Source of the DNA: Isoetes taiwanensis
Lineage: Eukaryota > Streptophyta > Lycopodiopsida > Isoetales > Isoetaceae
Length of the DNA: 64,000 bases
NCBI GenBank assembly: GCA_021234155.1
Contig: JAJEKV010000041.1
Location: forward strand, 3,398,829 to 3,462,828
Direction of reading: 5' to 3'
Shown here: positions 28,309-40,205 of the stretch, one piece after another
Layout of the letters: every line of letters begins with the position of its first letter
Position numbering within the stretch: the first letter of the stretch is position 1
Notes under the pieces: model-generated
Seen by the model: only the letters and a program-made list of their open reading frames with translations
The model's database searches: none
What the model was told of the DNA's origin: nothing
Translations under genes and position numbers: made by a program

Positions 28309-28545
28309 CCAAGAATGTCAAGGTTCTATTGCAACGCAATAGAACCGCCATTCTTTGGCAAGGGACGTCATCTGCTATTTTGAGCCCATTTTCTTTTCCT
28401 TTATATACGTGTTTCTTCTGCTTCGTCCTCATCGGCGTTCTCTTGAGCTACTTTTTTGATAGTTTTCTTCTTCTCTTCTGTCCTACCAGTTTCTTCAAAC
28501 GATTATGCGAGTTTCTTCCTACGATGCCCTACCGGTTCTTTTCCT
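28309..28545 (+). repeat. Left copy of a ~230 bp direct repeat with foldback
   Basis: It matches 34035-34245 over about 200 bases (for example GGCAAGGGACG, then ATTTTGAGCCCATTTTCTTT and CGTTCTCTTGAGCTAC). It contains a hairpin with arms GGTTCTATTGC (28322-28332) and GCAATAGAACC (28336-28346) and loop AAC. The pair could be LTR-like ends of a large non-coding element (LARD-like) or a dispersed repeat. Confidence 0.8.
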
Positions 28546-30024
28546 ATGGGGTTTGTCTCTGAGCGTTTCTGTTCGGCGTGTTATGTCCTGGCGCTCAGAA
28601 CGATAGATGGGCCGATTGAGCGAATCACTAAATGGGTTGCGTTGGATGGATGCCTTCTTATTTTTATTACAACCCCGTTGTTGGTTATCGATGGCGCTGG
28701 CCCAATAGACGAATATTGTCTTCAAAAACATGGGCCTAGATCTGCAGTCGGGCGTGGTTGGTTGCAGCTTCACTCCATAAGTGATTTTTTACAGATAAGT
28801 TACTATAATCTTCCATATTTTTCTTGGCTCTACTTTTTTCACGATTGGGGCCTGGTTCTCTCTGATTTCTAGGATGCCGTATTGCTTAACTGTGCCTTTT
28901 TTCACAATTTCGGATTTTAGAGTGTATGGCCACGATGCCAGAACCATGATTGCTTGGTTGTTTCATTGATTTACTGCGTTCTTGGCAGTTTGATGAGCTC
29001 AGAACAACTGGATTGATGCCGGATAGGACTCCTATTTGGTCAGATTCAAGCTGGGTATGGCCGATTTAAGGCAAAATCTCGGGCTAGGTATTCACGATGC
29101 AGGGTTCTTTGCATGAGGTGGATGTGGTGCATAGTGCTTTGCTACATTTTTGGTGTCAAGCCTGTCATCTGGATCGTGTTGGGACTAGGTTCTTATTAAT
29201 ACCGCACAGACCTACTAACAGAGTATTCCAAAAGTTGCAGTTGGTTTGGTGGCCAAGCTGATGGTTCTTCAGCTTGCAGGTCGTGAAGGTGTCAGCCTCG
29301 GTATTGAATAGTTCTAAATTTCGCCTGGTTTGAGTTTATATGCATAGAAGGTTTGAATGTTCCCAGACTCTAGACTCTGTATGCGTGTATGTGTATGCTT
29401 ATATACATAGAAGCATCTCTTAGAATTTGTGTTTATGTTGGTACCTCTGGACTTGGGTGGATTTGTTCATATGCTATGGTGCATATACATCATCAGTCCT
29501 ATGTCATCCCATCTTTGTAATTCCAGTTTTTTGTCACAACTCATATGGTGCATATCTTAAATGTATTTGTCACTTGGTCATTTTATTTCCTTAAATTATG
29601 TGCTTTGTCTAGCTTAATGGCCAAGGTTGGTGATATCATTTCCTTTATGTGTTTCATCATTTTAGCTCACAAATCTCGGGCTTGTTGATATGGTGCCATT
29701 TGAAGCTTTTTCTAACAAAGGCTAATTACACATTGTTATTCTCATCTTCGCGTCGCGTCTGGTTTCTTTTTTGACAACATGTTTCCATGTTACTCTCCTT
29801 TTGTTGACCATCCATTTTTCTTGGTTTCCACATTTTGGATTATTGGTGGTCACCGCCTTGTGGGGTGGTTGTTTTTGGTGTTAGTCTTGTAACCGCATCA
29901 TCTTGTGTCAATACGGTGCATCACATTGCTTACATGACCTTGAGTTCTCATTTATTCACCTTTTTCGTGTGGTTCTAGTTGTTTCACTTTGCTTGTTGTG
30001 CGTTCCATTACTTAGATTGGTCTT

Positions 30025-30135
30025 TTCATGTTGTCCTTTGCTCTAGATGTTTCCCCGTTGTTGCTCAACGACTTACTTTGCTTGGTCTTCTCATGTTGTC
30101 CTTTGCTCTAGATGTTTCCTGTTGTTGCTCGTTGC
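30025..30135 (+). repeat. Local duplication in the T-rich region
   Basis: TGTTGTCCTTTGCTCTAGATGTTTCC occurs twice about 60 bases apart with shared flanks. Confidence 0.75.
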
Positions 30136-31049
30136 TCGACGTCGTTATCATGCTTATTGATATGAACTTGTTTCGTTGGATCAATCCTTTTGCTCCTTCA
30201 TTTGTTTCAGTTTATTCTTTAGCCTTGTTTGCTTTATTTTTGTTTTTCCAAGTATGTTGTTCCATTTGTCAGTAGTTTTCTATATTTTCAGATGCGTTAC
30301 AGGATCATCACTTGGGTACTCTCTCCTTTGTGTGTTACTCTGATTTAGTTGGTTGATTGGTCTAACGGTATGATTGTTTTATCTCCTTCTTTGCTCATCC
30401 TTCCTTAGTAGGTTGATTGTACTTCTTATTCAACTGTTTTTGTTGGCCCTAGTGCTCTCATTCGATATGCATTATTTGGCATCTTATAAAGTTATAGCCA
30501 TATTTCATCTAGCACTCGTTGATTTTCATTATTAGTAATTATTGTTCTTTATCACCTTTAAATTGTACCCATTGCTTTCTCGAGTCAGTTAGCCTCTTAT
30601 GCAGTTTATGGTTATGATATTGTCATTTTATCTGTCTTCATCACATCATTTCCTCCAACCTTTTTTCTTTCCGCATTATCTTTTAGCTTAGGGGTTTCAA
30701 TTCTTTCATGTGTTCGATGTGGGCATCCCATGCGGAGTTGACCCAGTTGCCCATTCTAGCCTTTGCTTTCTCATCATTGTTTTTGTCGCTTTGCGTTCTA
30801 TATTTTATCCTATAACCCCTTTTGGTCTTTATATTTTCATCCTCCATTCCATTACTCTCCTTGCCTTCAATGTTCCCTGTTTTTTGAGCCCCTCTTCATT
30901 GCATCCTTTCTGTTCTTTCTTTGCATCTTTCTTCTCCATGGTAGCCTCTTGGAAAACTTTGTGATTTTGATGGATCTTGTATTTTGTGGTGCTTCTCTAT
31001 TTCTAATACTCCTTTTATGTTTGTTCCTTTCTTAGCTTGCTCGTCTCAG

Positions 31050-31098
31050 TGCCAATTGTGAAACTTGTCAGGTGTGCCAATTGTGAAACTTGTCAGGT
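31050..31098 (+). repeat. 25 bp tandem duplication
   Basis: Two adjacent copies of a unit beginning GTGCCAATTGTGAAACTTGT. Confidence 0.85.
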
Positions 31099-31151
31099 CG
31101 GTCATATAGTTCTATTTCGGTTGTTTGGTTTGGTGAGTTCCTTTTCCAAAC

Positions 31152-31257
31152 GACTTTGTTAAACCGTTGTTCCATTGGTTTGCTTATAGTTGCTCTTCTT
31201 ATACGACTTTGTTAAACCGTTGTTCCATTGGTTTGCTTATAGTTGCTCTTCTTATAG
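31152..31257 (+). repeat. 53 bp tandem duplication
   Basis: Two adjacent, practically identical copies of a unit beginning ACGACTTTGTTAAACCGTTG. Confidence 0.9.
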
Positions 31258-32387
31258 CTGCTTATGGTTTTGCCCTCTTTGTATGCAAGGACCCTAGTAA
31301 TTCATTTAGTTATTTGCTTCGGATCGACTTTGCCTCTTATAGTGATGATGTCCTGTTGTGCCATTTGTGCTATGTTGATCCCTCTAGCTCCATTTGTACC
31401 TTTGTTCTAGTTGTTCTACTCGGCATCTTTTGCATCCCATTACTATGCTTAGTCTTTTTTGATGATTTGTCCTTTGCCCTAAGTTACTCCACTTTGTTGT
31501 TTGATGTCGTTATTCTCATTTTTTCGCATTTTTGTGAACTTGTTTTTGTTATTTTGGTCTACCACTTGTCATTCCTTCTTTTGTCTCTGTTTGTCTTTTA
31601 GCCTCGTTTGCTCATTATTTCCGTTACTTTCATTTTTACCGAGCACCTTGTGCCTTTATGTCCACCTATTCCGCCGTTAAATTAAATTTTTATATTTCGG
31701 ATCGTTTATAGGATCATCACACACATAATTTTTTTCCTCCATATTACTTTAGCTTCATTGTATCTATGTTTTAGATGATTGATTTGGTCTTCATATATCT
31801 GATTGTCTTGTCTCCCTCTTTGCTCGATGGGTTGGTTGTACTTCATATTTTGCCGCTTCATTGGCCTGGGTGCTCCCTTTTGATTTGCGGCATGTGGCAT
31901 CTTATAAAGTTATAGTTGTATTTCATCGGCACATGTTATTGCTAGCCTTCTAAGTCGGGTGCATCTCGTTAACTTTGCCTATAGTAGTTATTGTTCTTAT
32001 CACCTTTATGTTGTGGTGGTTTTGCTTTCATTTCGGTTAGCCTCTTATATGGTTGAATGCATATGTTGGTCATATGCATCGGTCGATAATGCTTGTTTTG
32101 CATGCCTTATTGATGTGCTTTAGGCTTGCACGTGTATATCTGATTTTATTTTGATACATTTTTCGTTTCTATATCCTTTCTTAGCATTATAACTCATTTA
32201 TTTCTTTTGATCTTTTGATCCACGTTTAGAATATCATGTATTTTATTCTTGGTTTGTTTCCTATCCTTGTACCTCTGTGTGGTCATTTGATGTTACCTTT
32301 GGCAAATAGCTTTCTCATCTCGGTGTCAGTTATGCAATTAGTCTAGTTGGCCATATAGGTTCTAGTTTCGTCTTTTTGCTTGGTAAG

Positions 32388-32572
32388 TTCTTGTTCACGC
32401 CATTGTCTTCATCAACCTATTGTCCCTGTGGCTTTCTTCCTTGTCCTTCCATAAGTTCTTTGATCCTTTGTGTGTAAGTTCTTGTTCACGCCATTTTCTT
32501 CATCAACCTATTGTCCCCTGTGGGCTTTCTTCCTTGTCCTTCCATAAGTTCTTTTGATCCTTTGTGTGTGCG
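32388..32572 (+). repeat. ~91 bp tandem duplication
   Basis: Two adjacent copies of a unit beginning TTCTTGTTCACGCCATT, differing by a few single-base changes and indels. Confidence 0.9.
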
Positions 32573-34015
32573 TTAACTCCAAAGAATTCTTTTAGACCAT
32601 GCTTGATTAACTTTTGCTTCTAGATATGTGATCCCTATGTGCCATTTACTTGCGAGCTCCTTTTATTTGTTCTAGTTGTTTCACTCAGTGTCGTTTGCAT
32701 AACTTTTCTATGCTTGGTCTGATTTATCACGATTGTCCTTCTGTTCTAGGTTTCGTTTCTTTGTTTGATATCATTATTTAGTTTTTCGGTATTCCTTTGG
32801 ATTTGTTTTGATATTCTAGTCCATCCATTTGCCATTGCTTCATTATCTCCGTGTCCTTTAGCCTCGTTTGCTCATCTTTTTTCCATGATTTTCTTTTTTC
32901 CCAGTACTTTATGCCCTTATCTCCATTTGTTCTAGTTTGTCAATAAATTCGTTTGTTTCTGGGTGGTTTTGGTCATTTTGGGGGGTCTCCTTTGTCTCCC
33001 CTTTTTTACTCGGTTTGTAGATTCGTTCCACTTGCTCCATCCGTCCCATCAACTTCATTTGTGCATTTTATTTCATTTTGTTGTAGTGACCTTTGTAGAC
33101 TCGTTTCTCCCTTTCTTTATACCGAATTTCAATCTTGCCTATTAGGTTCTACGTGCTTCATTATGGGTTCCTTGTAATCTGTTTGCTATACTCTTCTCAT
33201 TATCTCAGTAGCTCCATTTGATATCATTTCTCTATTTGGTTGTGTTTGCATTGTTCCCTTATTTAAGTTCCTTTAACTTGCTGGCCTCATTAACTCTAGT
33301 GACATTGGTTGCATTGGTTCCTTCTTTGGTTTCTTTGTCTTAAAACCCGAACTTTTTTTCTATTGCTTAGTAGGATAGTTGGGTTTTATAATCTCTTTGT
33401 TAATATAGTATTTACTGATATATTAGTCACTTGAGATCATTACTTTGTTGATGTTATCATGTTCGTGGCTCTGTCTGCTGTTGTCAAGTCCCTTCCCCTC
33501 ATTATTCCATTCTCTTTCATTTTTATATTCCTTTTCCATATCTCAAGGCATGGTTCCATTGTGTCCTCCTTCATTTTATGCATTCCACTGTGTGGATTTT
33601 GGTATTACTTGCTCATTCTCCTTCTTCATTGTTCCATTGTCTCTGTCTTTTCTTTATCTCCCCTTTTTTCTTGGTTTCCTCTTCCATCTTTGTACTCTGC
33701 TTGCCTTTATTGCTCTTTTTCTTTCTTTCGATGAGCCATCTCCGGTACTCTAGAACTCCTTACTTGCTCGTTCGCCTCGTTTTGTCCCATGGCTCTTTTA
33801 TCTTGTTGTTTCATTATCCCTATTAACGCATCCGTTCTGTTGTTGCTCGTTCTTTCTTGCCAGCTTGACCTTGATGGATCATGTATCTATTCATGTTCTC
33901 TTATCCCATTGTTTTCTGTACATGTTTTCGATTTGTTTCGATTATCTCTTGTCACTTTAATCTCGCCTTTGTCTTTGAGTTTTTGGAAGTTGTTCCTCTT
34001 CTATCGGCCGACATA

Positions 34016-34039
34016 TGTGTTATCTAGGACCTTGCCAGG
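34016..34039 (+). repeat. 24 bp direct repeat, left copy
   Basis: TATGTGTTATCTAGGACCTT plus GCCA occurs here and at 34916-34939. It brackets a 0.9 kb segment that contains the foldback and the CTCGG repeats. Confidence 0.85.
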
Positions 34040-34245
34040 AATGTCAAGGTTCTATTGCAACGCAATAGAACCGCCATTTCTTTTGGCAAGGGACGCCATC
34101 TACTATTTTGAGCCCATTTTCTTTTCCTTTATATCGTGTTTCTTCCAAGTCCTCGCCCCTCGTTCTCTTGAGCTACTTTTTGATAGTTTTTCTTCTTCTC
34201 TTACCGTCCTACCGGTTTCCCTTACCCTCCCTCCCTTGATGGGTT
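34035..34245 (+). repeat. Right copy of the ~230 bp direct repeat with extended foldback
   Basis: The same hairpin arms GGTTCTATTGC (34048-34058) and GCAATAGAACC (34062-34072) pair over loop AAC. Here the stem extends outward: CCTTGCCAGGAATG on the left opposes CATTTCTTTTGGCAAGG on the right, giving a foldback of about 60 bases. Confidence 0.8.
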
Positions 34246-34306
34246 GTCTTATTAGTTTACTCTTTCTCCCCATGGCTCTAGTATTTTATCTATTCATTCA
34301 AGTTTT

Positions 34307-34538
34307 CTCTCGGTGTGGCTTTGTAGCCTCTGAGTCAATATTTATTATTCATGTTTTCTCTCGGCGTGGCGCTGTTGCCTCCGAGATTATATTTATTGTT
34401 TTTTCTCGGCGTGGCGTTGTAGCCTCCGAGGCAGCACTAATCGGTTCTTTTTTCCCGCTATGGTCATTCCGCGGACGGTTCCCGATTGGTCGGTCAATTT
34501 GTTGTTTTCTTTCTCGGCGTGGCCCTGGAGCCTCCGAG
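34307..34538 (+). repeat. Four CTCGGCGTGGC...GCCTCCGAG foldback units
   Basis: Units at about 34307, 34357, 34404 and 34511 begin CTCGGYGTGGC and end GCCTCYGAG, each about 27-29 bases. CTCGG pairs with CCGAG and GGC with GCC in each unit. Spacers are TTTATT-rich and variable. There are too few and too irregular units for CRISPR. Confidence 0.8.
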
Positions 34539-34915
34539 TCTTCTTGCCTATGGCATCTAACTCATTGACGGGTTATTTTTCTTTCAGCCTTGATTCTGCA
34601 GGATTGTTTAAGGTCTTGTGGTTGCCATAGTGCGTGGGGTCGTGCTTCAACTATTTGCTTGGGTTTCCTCAAACACCTAAGAAGGCGTGGTTCTTCTTCT
34701 CGATGAGGAGCAGTCACCGAGTCTTCTCACCTTTGCATCGACCAAGTGGCGGATAAAACTATCTTTTATGTTGTATTCTTCAGTTTCATCATGCTCTCGA
34801 TGATTGTCTAGTTTCGGAGCATTTAAAGTTCATATTTCCAAATTTATCTATCCCTAGTGAGGGATCCATTTGTACTCAATGTTTTACAAAGCTCAATGAG
34901 AACACCACTTCACTA

Positions 34916-34939
34916 TGTGTTATCTAGGACCTTGCCACA
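34916..34939 (+). repeat. 24 bp direct repeat, right copy
   Basis: Second copy of the 34016-34039 word, here without the following hairpin. Confidence 0.85.
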
Positions 34940-37011
34940 GAATATACCATAACAGTGTTCAATGTATCATAATAGTGGTCTAGTTTGCTCCACCATATCC
35001 AACTTTACATATCCAAAACAACGTTGCTAATTTGCACCATATCCAACTCCACATATCCAAAACAGTGTTGCTAATTTGCACCATAAACAGAAACAAAAGA
35101 AGCAAATCGCCTTTTGATACCATATCTTCTAGTTTATAACCAACTTGATGAAGCAAATCCGCCCATAGCTAAGCAAGAAAAAGAGGAATCCAAGCCATTG
35201 TAATCTGTTACTTCTACTGCCAAACTCACATATGCCCAGATGAAGCAAGAACCATGGAATATAAAAGGTCTTTAAGAGAGGAGACAACAACAGAAATGGT
35301 TCTTCTAAGTTCAGCCATGGCTGCTCTGAAGTTCCACACAACAACAAACTTTAAACGTTAAATGCCATGCTGCTGGAAATGAGTGCTTACAAAAATTTAT
35401 AGCTTAGAAAGATTTGAATGGCCACAATGTAATGTCGAAATTTCTCATATTTCCCGCAAAGTTCGCATGTCAGCATCCATCACATATCAGACTCCACCAC
35501 ATGTCATTCGAATTTCATATCCTGCTATGCATATATCAAAGACATTTTGCAGATCATTCACATACTGCAGATCATCTGAACAACATGTGGCACATAGACT
35601 GAATATTTGAGAGAAAAATAAAAGGAAGAAACAGCACTAACGTGAAAGAGCCTTGTCTCATTGAATTACTTATTTCTAAGAATCCATCGCTGCCGCCATT
35701 ACAAAGCTCAAAAAATGGTTCTCTTGGTCTAAATCTAATATGAAGCTATTTGCTAGGGATGCCAAGAGTTACCATTAATCGAGAGAAGGACGAATAAACA
35801 TGTAACAGCTTGCTATTGAATCGATGACGGAAATGAAAGAATATTACCTTCAAGAAGCAAGCATGGAGATTTTCAGTATTACTCTGTATTGGCATGTGTG
35901 CTATAATCCTTTTAGGTTGCAGATGCAAACCTCGACCCCAAGAATATTGAGTAAAAACATCGGAAAATGGTTGCATACATGGCTGAATCATGCAACCATA
36001 CGTACTCCTTTTTGCTCTGAGCTCTGAAAATCAAAGAAGCTTCAAAAATCAATCTCGGATGCTTCCAACATACTCTCGAGATCGACTTGATAAGCAAAAA
36101 TCAAAGCTCTTATAAGCAAATATCTCAACCTTATAAGCTTTACCCGACGCTTTTTCAGTAACACATACTCTTCAAGCTGATCACAGAACTTGCTTTAGAG
36201 CCCAAAAATGATCCCAAGCTTCAAGCTCTAGCATTCGAAGAAGTTGAAGCCTAAGAAGTAAACGTGCCTTCTCTGTTTGTAAGCCGACGTCTGTTTGTGA
36301 ACCTATTCTTTTCGCATCCTCCGCTTTTTAGGGCTGAAAAAATAGCAATACGTGTTAAGAGACGGCAAAGGAAATAAGTTATGACAAAAATTAACCCTAA
36401 ATAAAATGAAAAATCTATCAGATGTCAAACCTGAAGCTTCAGGTGCTAAGAGTTTGCCTTGGGCATGATTGCTCAGAGCCAGCCATTTTGCTAGTCCGAT
36501 CAATGCTATGAGGGAAAAAAAACGCAATAGAGCAGCATGCGTTATGCAAACTGGAAAGAGCAGAATAGAAGGAAGCATAGTGAAAACCCTAACCCGAGTG
36601 CTTCCTCAGCCGGAAAAGAAATATGATAACACAAAAAATGAAACATGAAGAAACTCGCCGGAAAAAGCATTACATCCGCCGGAAAAAGCGTTAGCGCCGG
36701 CGTTAGCGAACCGAATTTTTTTTTTTTAAATAAGTAGATAATATAATATAATAGATAGGAAGATTTTCCCATACTATTGTGTAATATATTATATATTTTC
36801 CTATATATTGTGTAATAGTAGGAAAATTTTAAATAAGTAGATAATATAATATAATATATAGGTGCTGAAGGCAGAATTGTGCATCAAGCGGAGGGACGGA
36901 ATTGCCCTAGCTTGCCCGAACAAATCTTGACCCTCCATCTCAATCCAACGTGGAATTAATCCCCTCATACACGTCACATTTTTCCTGCCACGCCACGAAA
37001 AAACTATTTTA
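34940..37011. other. Stretch without a recognised gene
   Basis: No supported gene. It contains a 44 bp-scale tandem duplication at about 34990-35083 (CCATATCCAAC, CACATATCCAAAACA and GTTGCTAATTTGCACC repeated). It also has a 28 bp direct repeat (TTTAAATAAGTAGATAATAT) at 36725 and 36828 in AT-rich DNA. Confidence 0.5.
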
Positions 37012-37139
37012 TCTTTTATATTATAATGTTATACCGTAAGTCTGTAGTGCATCGAGCCCTAATTTGAATGGCCGAGATCATCTGGATGCATCCGAAGGCC
37101 TAGATTTATTGCACGACTTACCAACACTGTGATTGGTTA

Positions 37140-38613
37140 TGCTTTGATCTCTTAAGGGGAAAGGGTAAATGAAAAGGGGGAAAAGGAAAAGGGAAGTGGA
37201 AAGAGAGAATGTGAAGGGCAAAACGGCATGGGGAAAAGGGAAAAGGGTAAAAGGAAAAGGGTGGGGATAAGAGAAGAGAAAAAGACATGGAAAACGAAAA
37301 AGGGAAAGGGAACCTGGGAAAAGGGCACGAGGGAAGGAGGAAGAGATAAAGTGGAAAAGGTAAATGGAAAGGGCATGAAAAAAAAAAGGAAAGAGGAAAA
37401 ATGTTGAAAAAAGGAGAAAATGAAGGAGAAAAAAACATGGAAAAGGGGAGGAGAAAAAAAGCATGGGAAAAGGAAGGAGGAGCATGGAAAAAGGGGGAAA
37501 AAGAGAAGAAGAGGAAAAATGAAGGGACAAATTGCATAGGAAAAGGGAAAAAAAAGAGGGAAAGGGAAGGGAAAAAACGCATCAAGAAAAGGGGAAGAGT
37601 GAAAGGTTGGAAAAATGAGGAAAAGGGAAGGGACAAGGGGGAACAAGAAAAGGATGGGGAGAGGGAAAAAGAAAAGGGGCATAGAAAAAGGGAAAGTGAG
37701 AAGAAAGAAAAAGGAAAGGGAAAAGGGGGAAAGGGAACCTAGGTAAAGGTCACAAGGAAAAAGAAAGAGGGAAACGAGAAAAGGGAAGGGGGAAAGGGCA
37801 TGAGAGAAAATGGAAGAGGAAAATGGTGAAGAAAGGGAAAAAAGAAAAAAAGGAAAAGAAAAGAGGCAAGAGAGAAAGGGTGGGGAAAAGAGGAAAATGG
37901 GTATAGTAAATAAGAGAATAAAACAAATGTGCAAAAGGCATGGAAAAAGGGAAAAGGAAAAGGAAAGGAAGGGAAAAAGTGCACAGGAAAAGGATCGGCA
38001 AAAAAGGAAAACGGAAAGAAAAAAACCCATCAAGAAAAAGAAACGGGAAAAAAGGGAAAGGGAAAGGGAAGCAGGGGAGTGATGGAGGGGAGGGAAAGGG
38101 AAAAAGGACATGAGGAAAGGAAAAGAGAAAAGAAAAAGGAAGGGTTGAAAGAAGGGAAAATTGCACGGGAAGAGGGAAAGGGTGGGAAAAGGAGGAAAAA
38201 GAAGCACGGGAAAAATAGAAAGAAGAAAAAGGTGGGAAAAGGGCATGGGAAAAGGGAAATAGAAAAGAAAAAGAATGGAAAACCATCTTAAAAGAGAGAG
38301 AGGCACGGGAAAAATGAGGAAAATGGAAAAGGGGAAGAGAAAAAGGGAACATGGAAAAAGGAAAGAGGGAAAGGGTGAGGAGATGGAAAAATGGAAGGTA
38401 AAAAGGGCATGGAAAACGAGAGGGAGAAAAAAAAAAATGGAAGGGAAAAGAGCACACAAAAAAGGGAGGAAAAGAGTGGGAAAAGGAGGAAAAGAGAAGG
38501 GAAAATAGGCATGGAAAAGGGCGAAAGAGTAAAAGGTTGAGAAAAAGGGAAGACATGGAAAAAGGGTGGGGAAAAGAGAAGGCATAAAAAAAGAGAAAGG
38601 GGAAGGGAAAAGG
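37140..38613 (+). repeat. Polypurine tract, left part
   Basis: About 1.47 kb that is almost entirely A and G on the plus strand. It is built from variable GGGAAAAGG-type words with scattered CATGG interruptions. It continues at 51780 beyond the inserted retrotransposon. Long minus-strand ORFs (up to 477 codons of Phe, Pro, Ser, Leu) are artefacts of a pyrimidine-only strand. Confidence 0.95.
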
Positions 38614-40192
38614 TGTGACGTCCTCTACTCGTATACGGTGCACTCACCGTATACAAACAGGAGTTCTTCCCCCACACCAGCTCCATCTCGTCACGGGGCC
38701 CTCCACATATCATTTGCACACTGAACGAGTCCCAGTGGGAAGAGTGAAGGTGTCATTCTACCCCGTCTCCCTCAGGGCCTACCTAGCTGCGGAAGCGTAA
38801 ACATACATGTCAGTAGCACATACATCAACATCCTGTGACCATCTCGAAGGATGGTCCTCCTCATATCTGCATAGACAAAGATCAGCACATCACATAGGGG
38901 ATCCTACCCAAGGCTCAGACTCAAGGATGGTGGCGGCTTGGGTCTCCCGGGGAGTTCGTTCTGAGCCGGAATTCATGGCAATGGGTTAGGCTGGCATAAG
39001 AACATGGCATAGGGTTGTCCACTCCATCCGCCCCTCCTGTGCACACTTTGCAGAGTAGGCTGAAAAGTGTCTGGGACTGACCCTGTAGCCCGCCGGATGC
39101 ATAGCCGAAGGGGCTATTCCTGGGTCTCATCCTCCCAGTTCCGATGGGGCAGGTAGGGATCACTCCCTCCAGAGATCTACATGCTGACTCAAGGTGACTA
39201 GAGGGCCACTGCCCGTATTCGACTGAACCCACTGGAAAGTGTACACCACTTCACGGGTGTCGAGCCCATGCCTTACCCAGCACTTTCGGTGGTAAGCCAT
39301 TGGACCTAGTCACAATGATCCCGGTAGGCTTTACACACACCGGGGGAATCGCTTCAGAGAACATGAACCTCCTTCTTAGCCAGTCCGGCCCCTTCACCCA
39401 CAACCCGGGTGTGGCTCTTGTACCTACAGGCGCCGATCTACAAGCAGTGTGCTAGAGAGGCTACTCTAGGAGCATCAACTACAAGCTTTAGGGCCTCTAC
39501 CCCCTCTTCCCAATACAAGGAGTTCACAGAGATACATCATCCAAATACATCACAGAAGAACTAAAGAACTAGATCTAATCATAGAGTTAGGTTCTTTAGT
39601 TAGTGTCCGAGATCTAAGTTCTAGATAGCTACTATGGGCAATTTAATAGTCTAAACCTCACGGTTCTATGACTAGAAGGCGGTTTAAGCTACTAAATTGA
39701 CCAAATACCCCGATCCTTGAGTGGCTCCTCCCTCGACCGAGTTCAACCATCCTGGGTGGCGGCCGAGGAAGGGAACCGATGGTGCAATTAAGCTTGGCGT
39801 GCGGGAGGTGGTTTTGGCTCTGGGGCAGCCAAAACCGAAGCTCTAAAACCCTAAGGATCGAAAAACTAGCAAGCTAGGGTTTTCCTACCCTAAATAGACA
39901 TGGGGTTTAGGCTAGGGTTTCCAATTACCCAATTTGGCATGTGGGATAATTGGAAAGGCCCCACTTGCCTTTAATGGCTAGGTGGCAAAATATGCCAACA
40001 TGGAAAGGTGTGCCCTCATTAATGTGCACATGTGCACATTAATAATATATGAACACTCCTAGCAAGTTGCCCCCTAGGGCTACTTACGGCTATCCGCTTG
40101 CGCATACCGCGTCGGTCGGTGGGTGTGCACGCGTGGTGATTTGATCAAGATAAAGATACGCCCCGGGACCGTATCATGCTTTGAACGCCACA
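38614..40192 (-). repeat. 3' LTR of Ty3 element 2
   Basis: 1579 bp. On the minus strand it runs TGTGGCG to CGTCACA. It matches 50217-51779 throughout. Close to its 3' end there is a palindrome, GTATACGGTG and CACCGTATAC, separated by four bases (about 38631-38654). There is no coding content. Confidence 0.93.
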
Positions 40193-40205
40193 TTCTCCCC
40201 ACCTT
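40193..40205 (-). promoter_or_regulatory. Polypurine tract of Ty3 element 2
   Basis: On the minus strand AAGGTGGGGAGAA directly precedes TGTGGCG. Confidence 0.85.

Larger units (their letters stand above)
29940..32940 (+). repeat. Degenerate higher-order tandem repeat, period ~1.3-1.4 kb
   Basis: A series of words recurs in the same order. GTTCTAGTTGTTTCACT-like words lie near 29972, 31403 and 32668. GGCATCTTATAAAGTTATAG lies near 30478 and 31888, each followed by TAGTTATTGTTCTT-like and GTTAGCCTCTTAT. TTTAGCCTCGTTTGCTCAT lies near 31599 and 32858, with a variant near 30220. The units are strongly diverged. Confidence 0.65.
28546..34034. other. Long T-rich region without genes
   Basis: About 5.5 kb rich in T and TTC/TTG words on the plus strand. 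The ORFs here (up to 144 codons) are Phe/Leu/Ser-rich translations of this bias and show no domain. The region is built of local and higher-order tandem repeats listed separately. It lies between direct repeats at 28309 and 34035, so it may be the interior of one large non-coding element. Confidence 0.6.

Noticed and set aside
34307-34538. CTCGG units as a CRISPR-like array
   Set aside because: Only four units, variable spacing, similar spacers and no associated genes.
33445-34568. Several overlapping plus-strand ORFs up to 259 codons
   Set aside because: Phe/Leu/Ser-rich translations of T-rich repeats; they overlap in different frames and show no domain.
37152-38585. 477-codon minus-strand ORF plus other long ORFs in the purine tract
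   Set aside because: A strand made almost only of C and T cannot contain stop codons, so long Phe/Pro/Ser/Leu frames appear in all three frames by composition alone.
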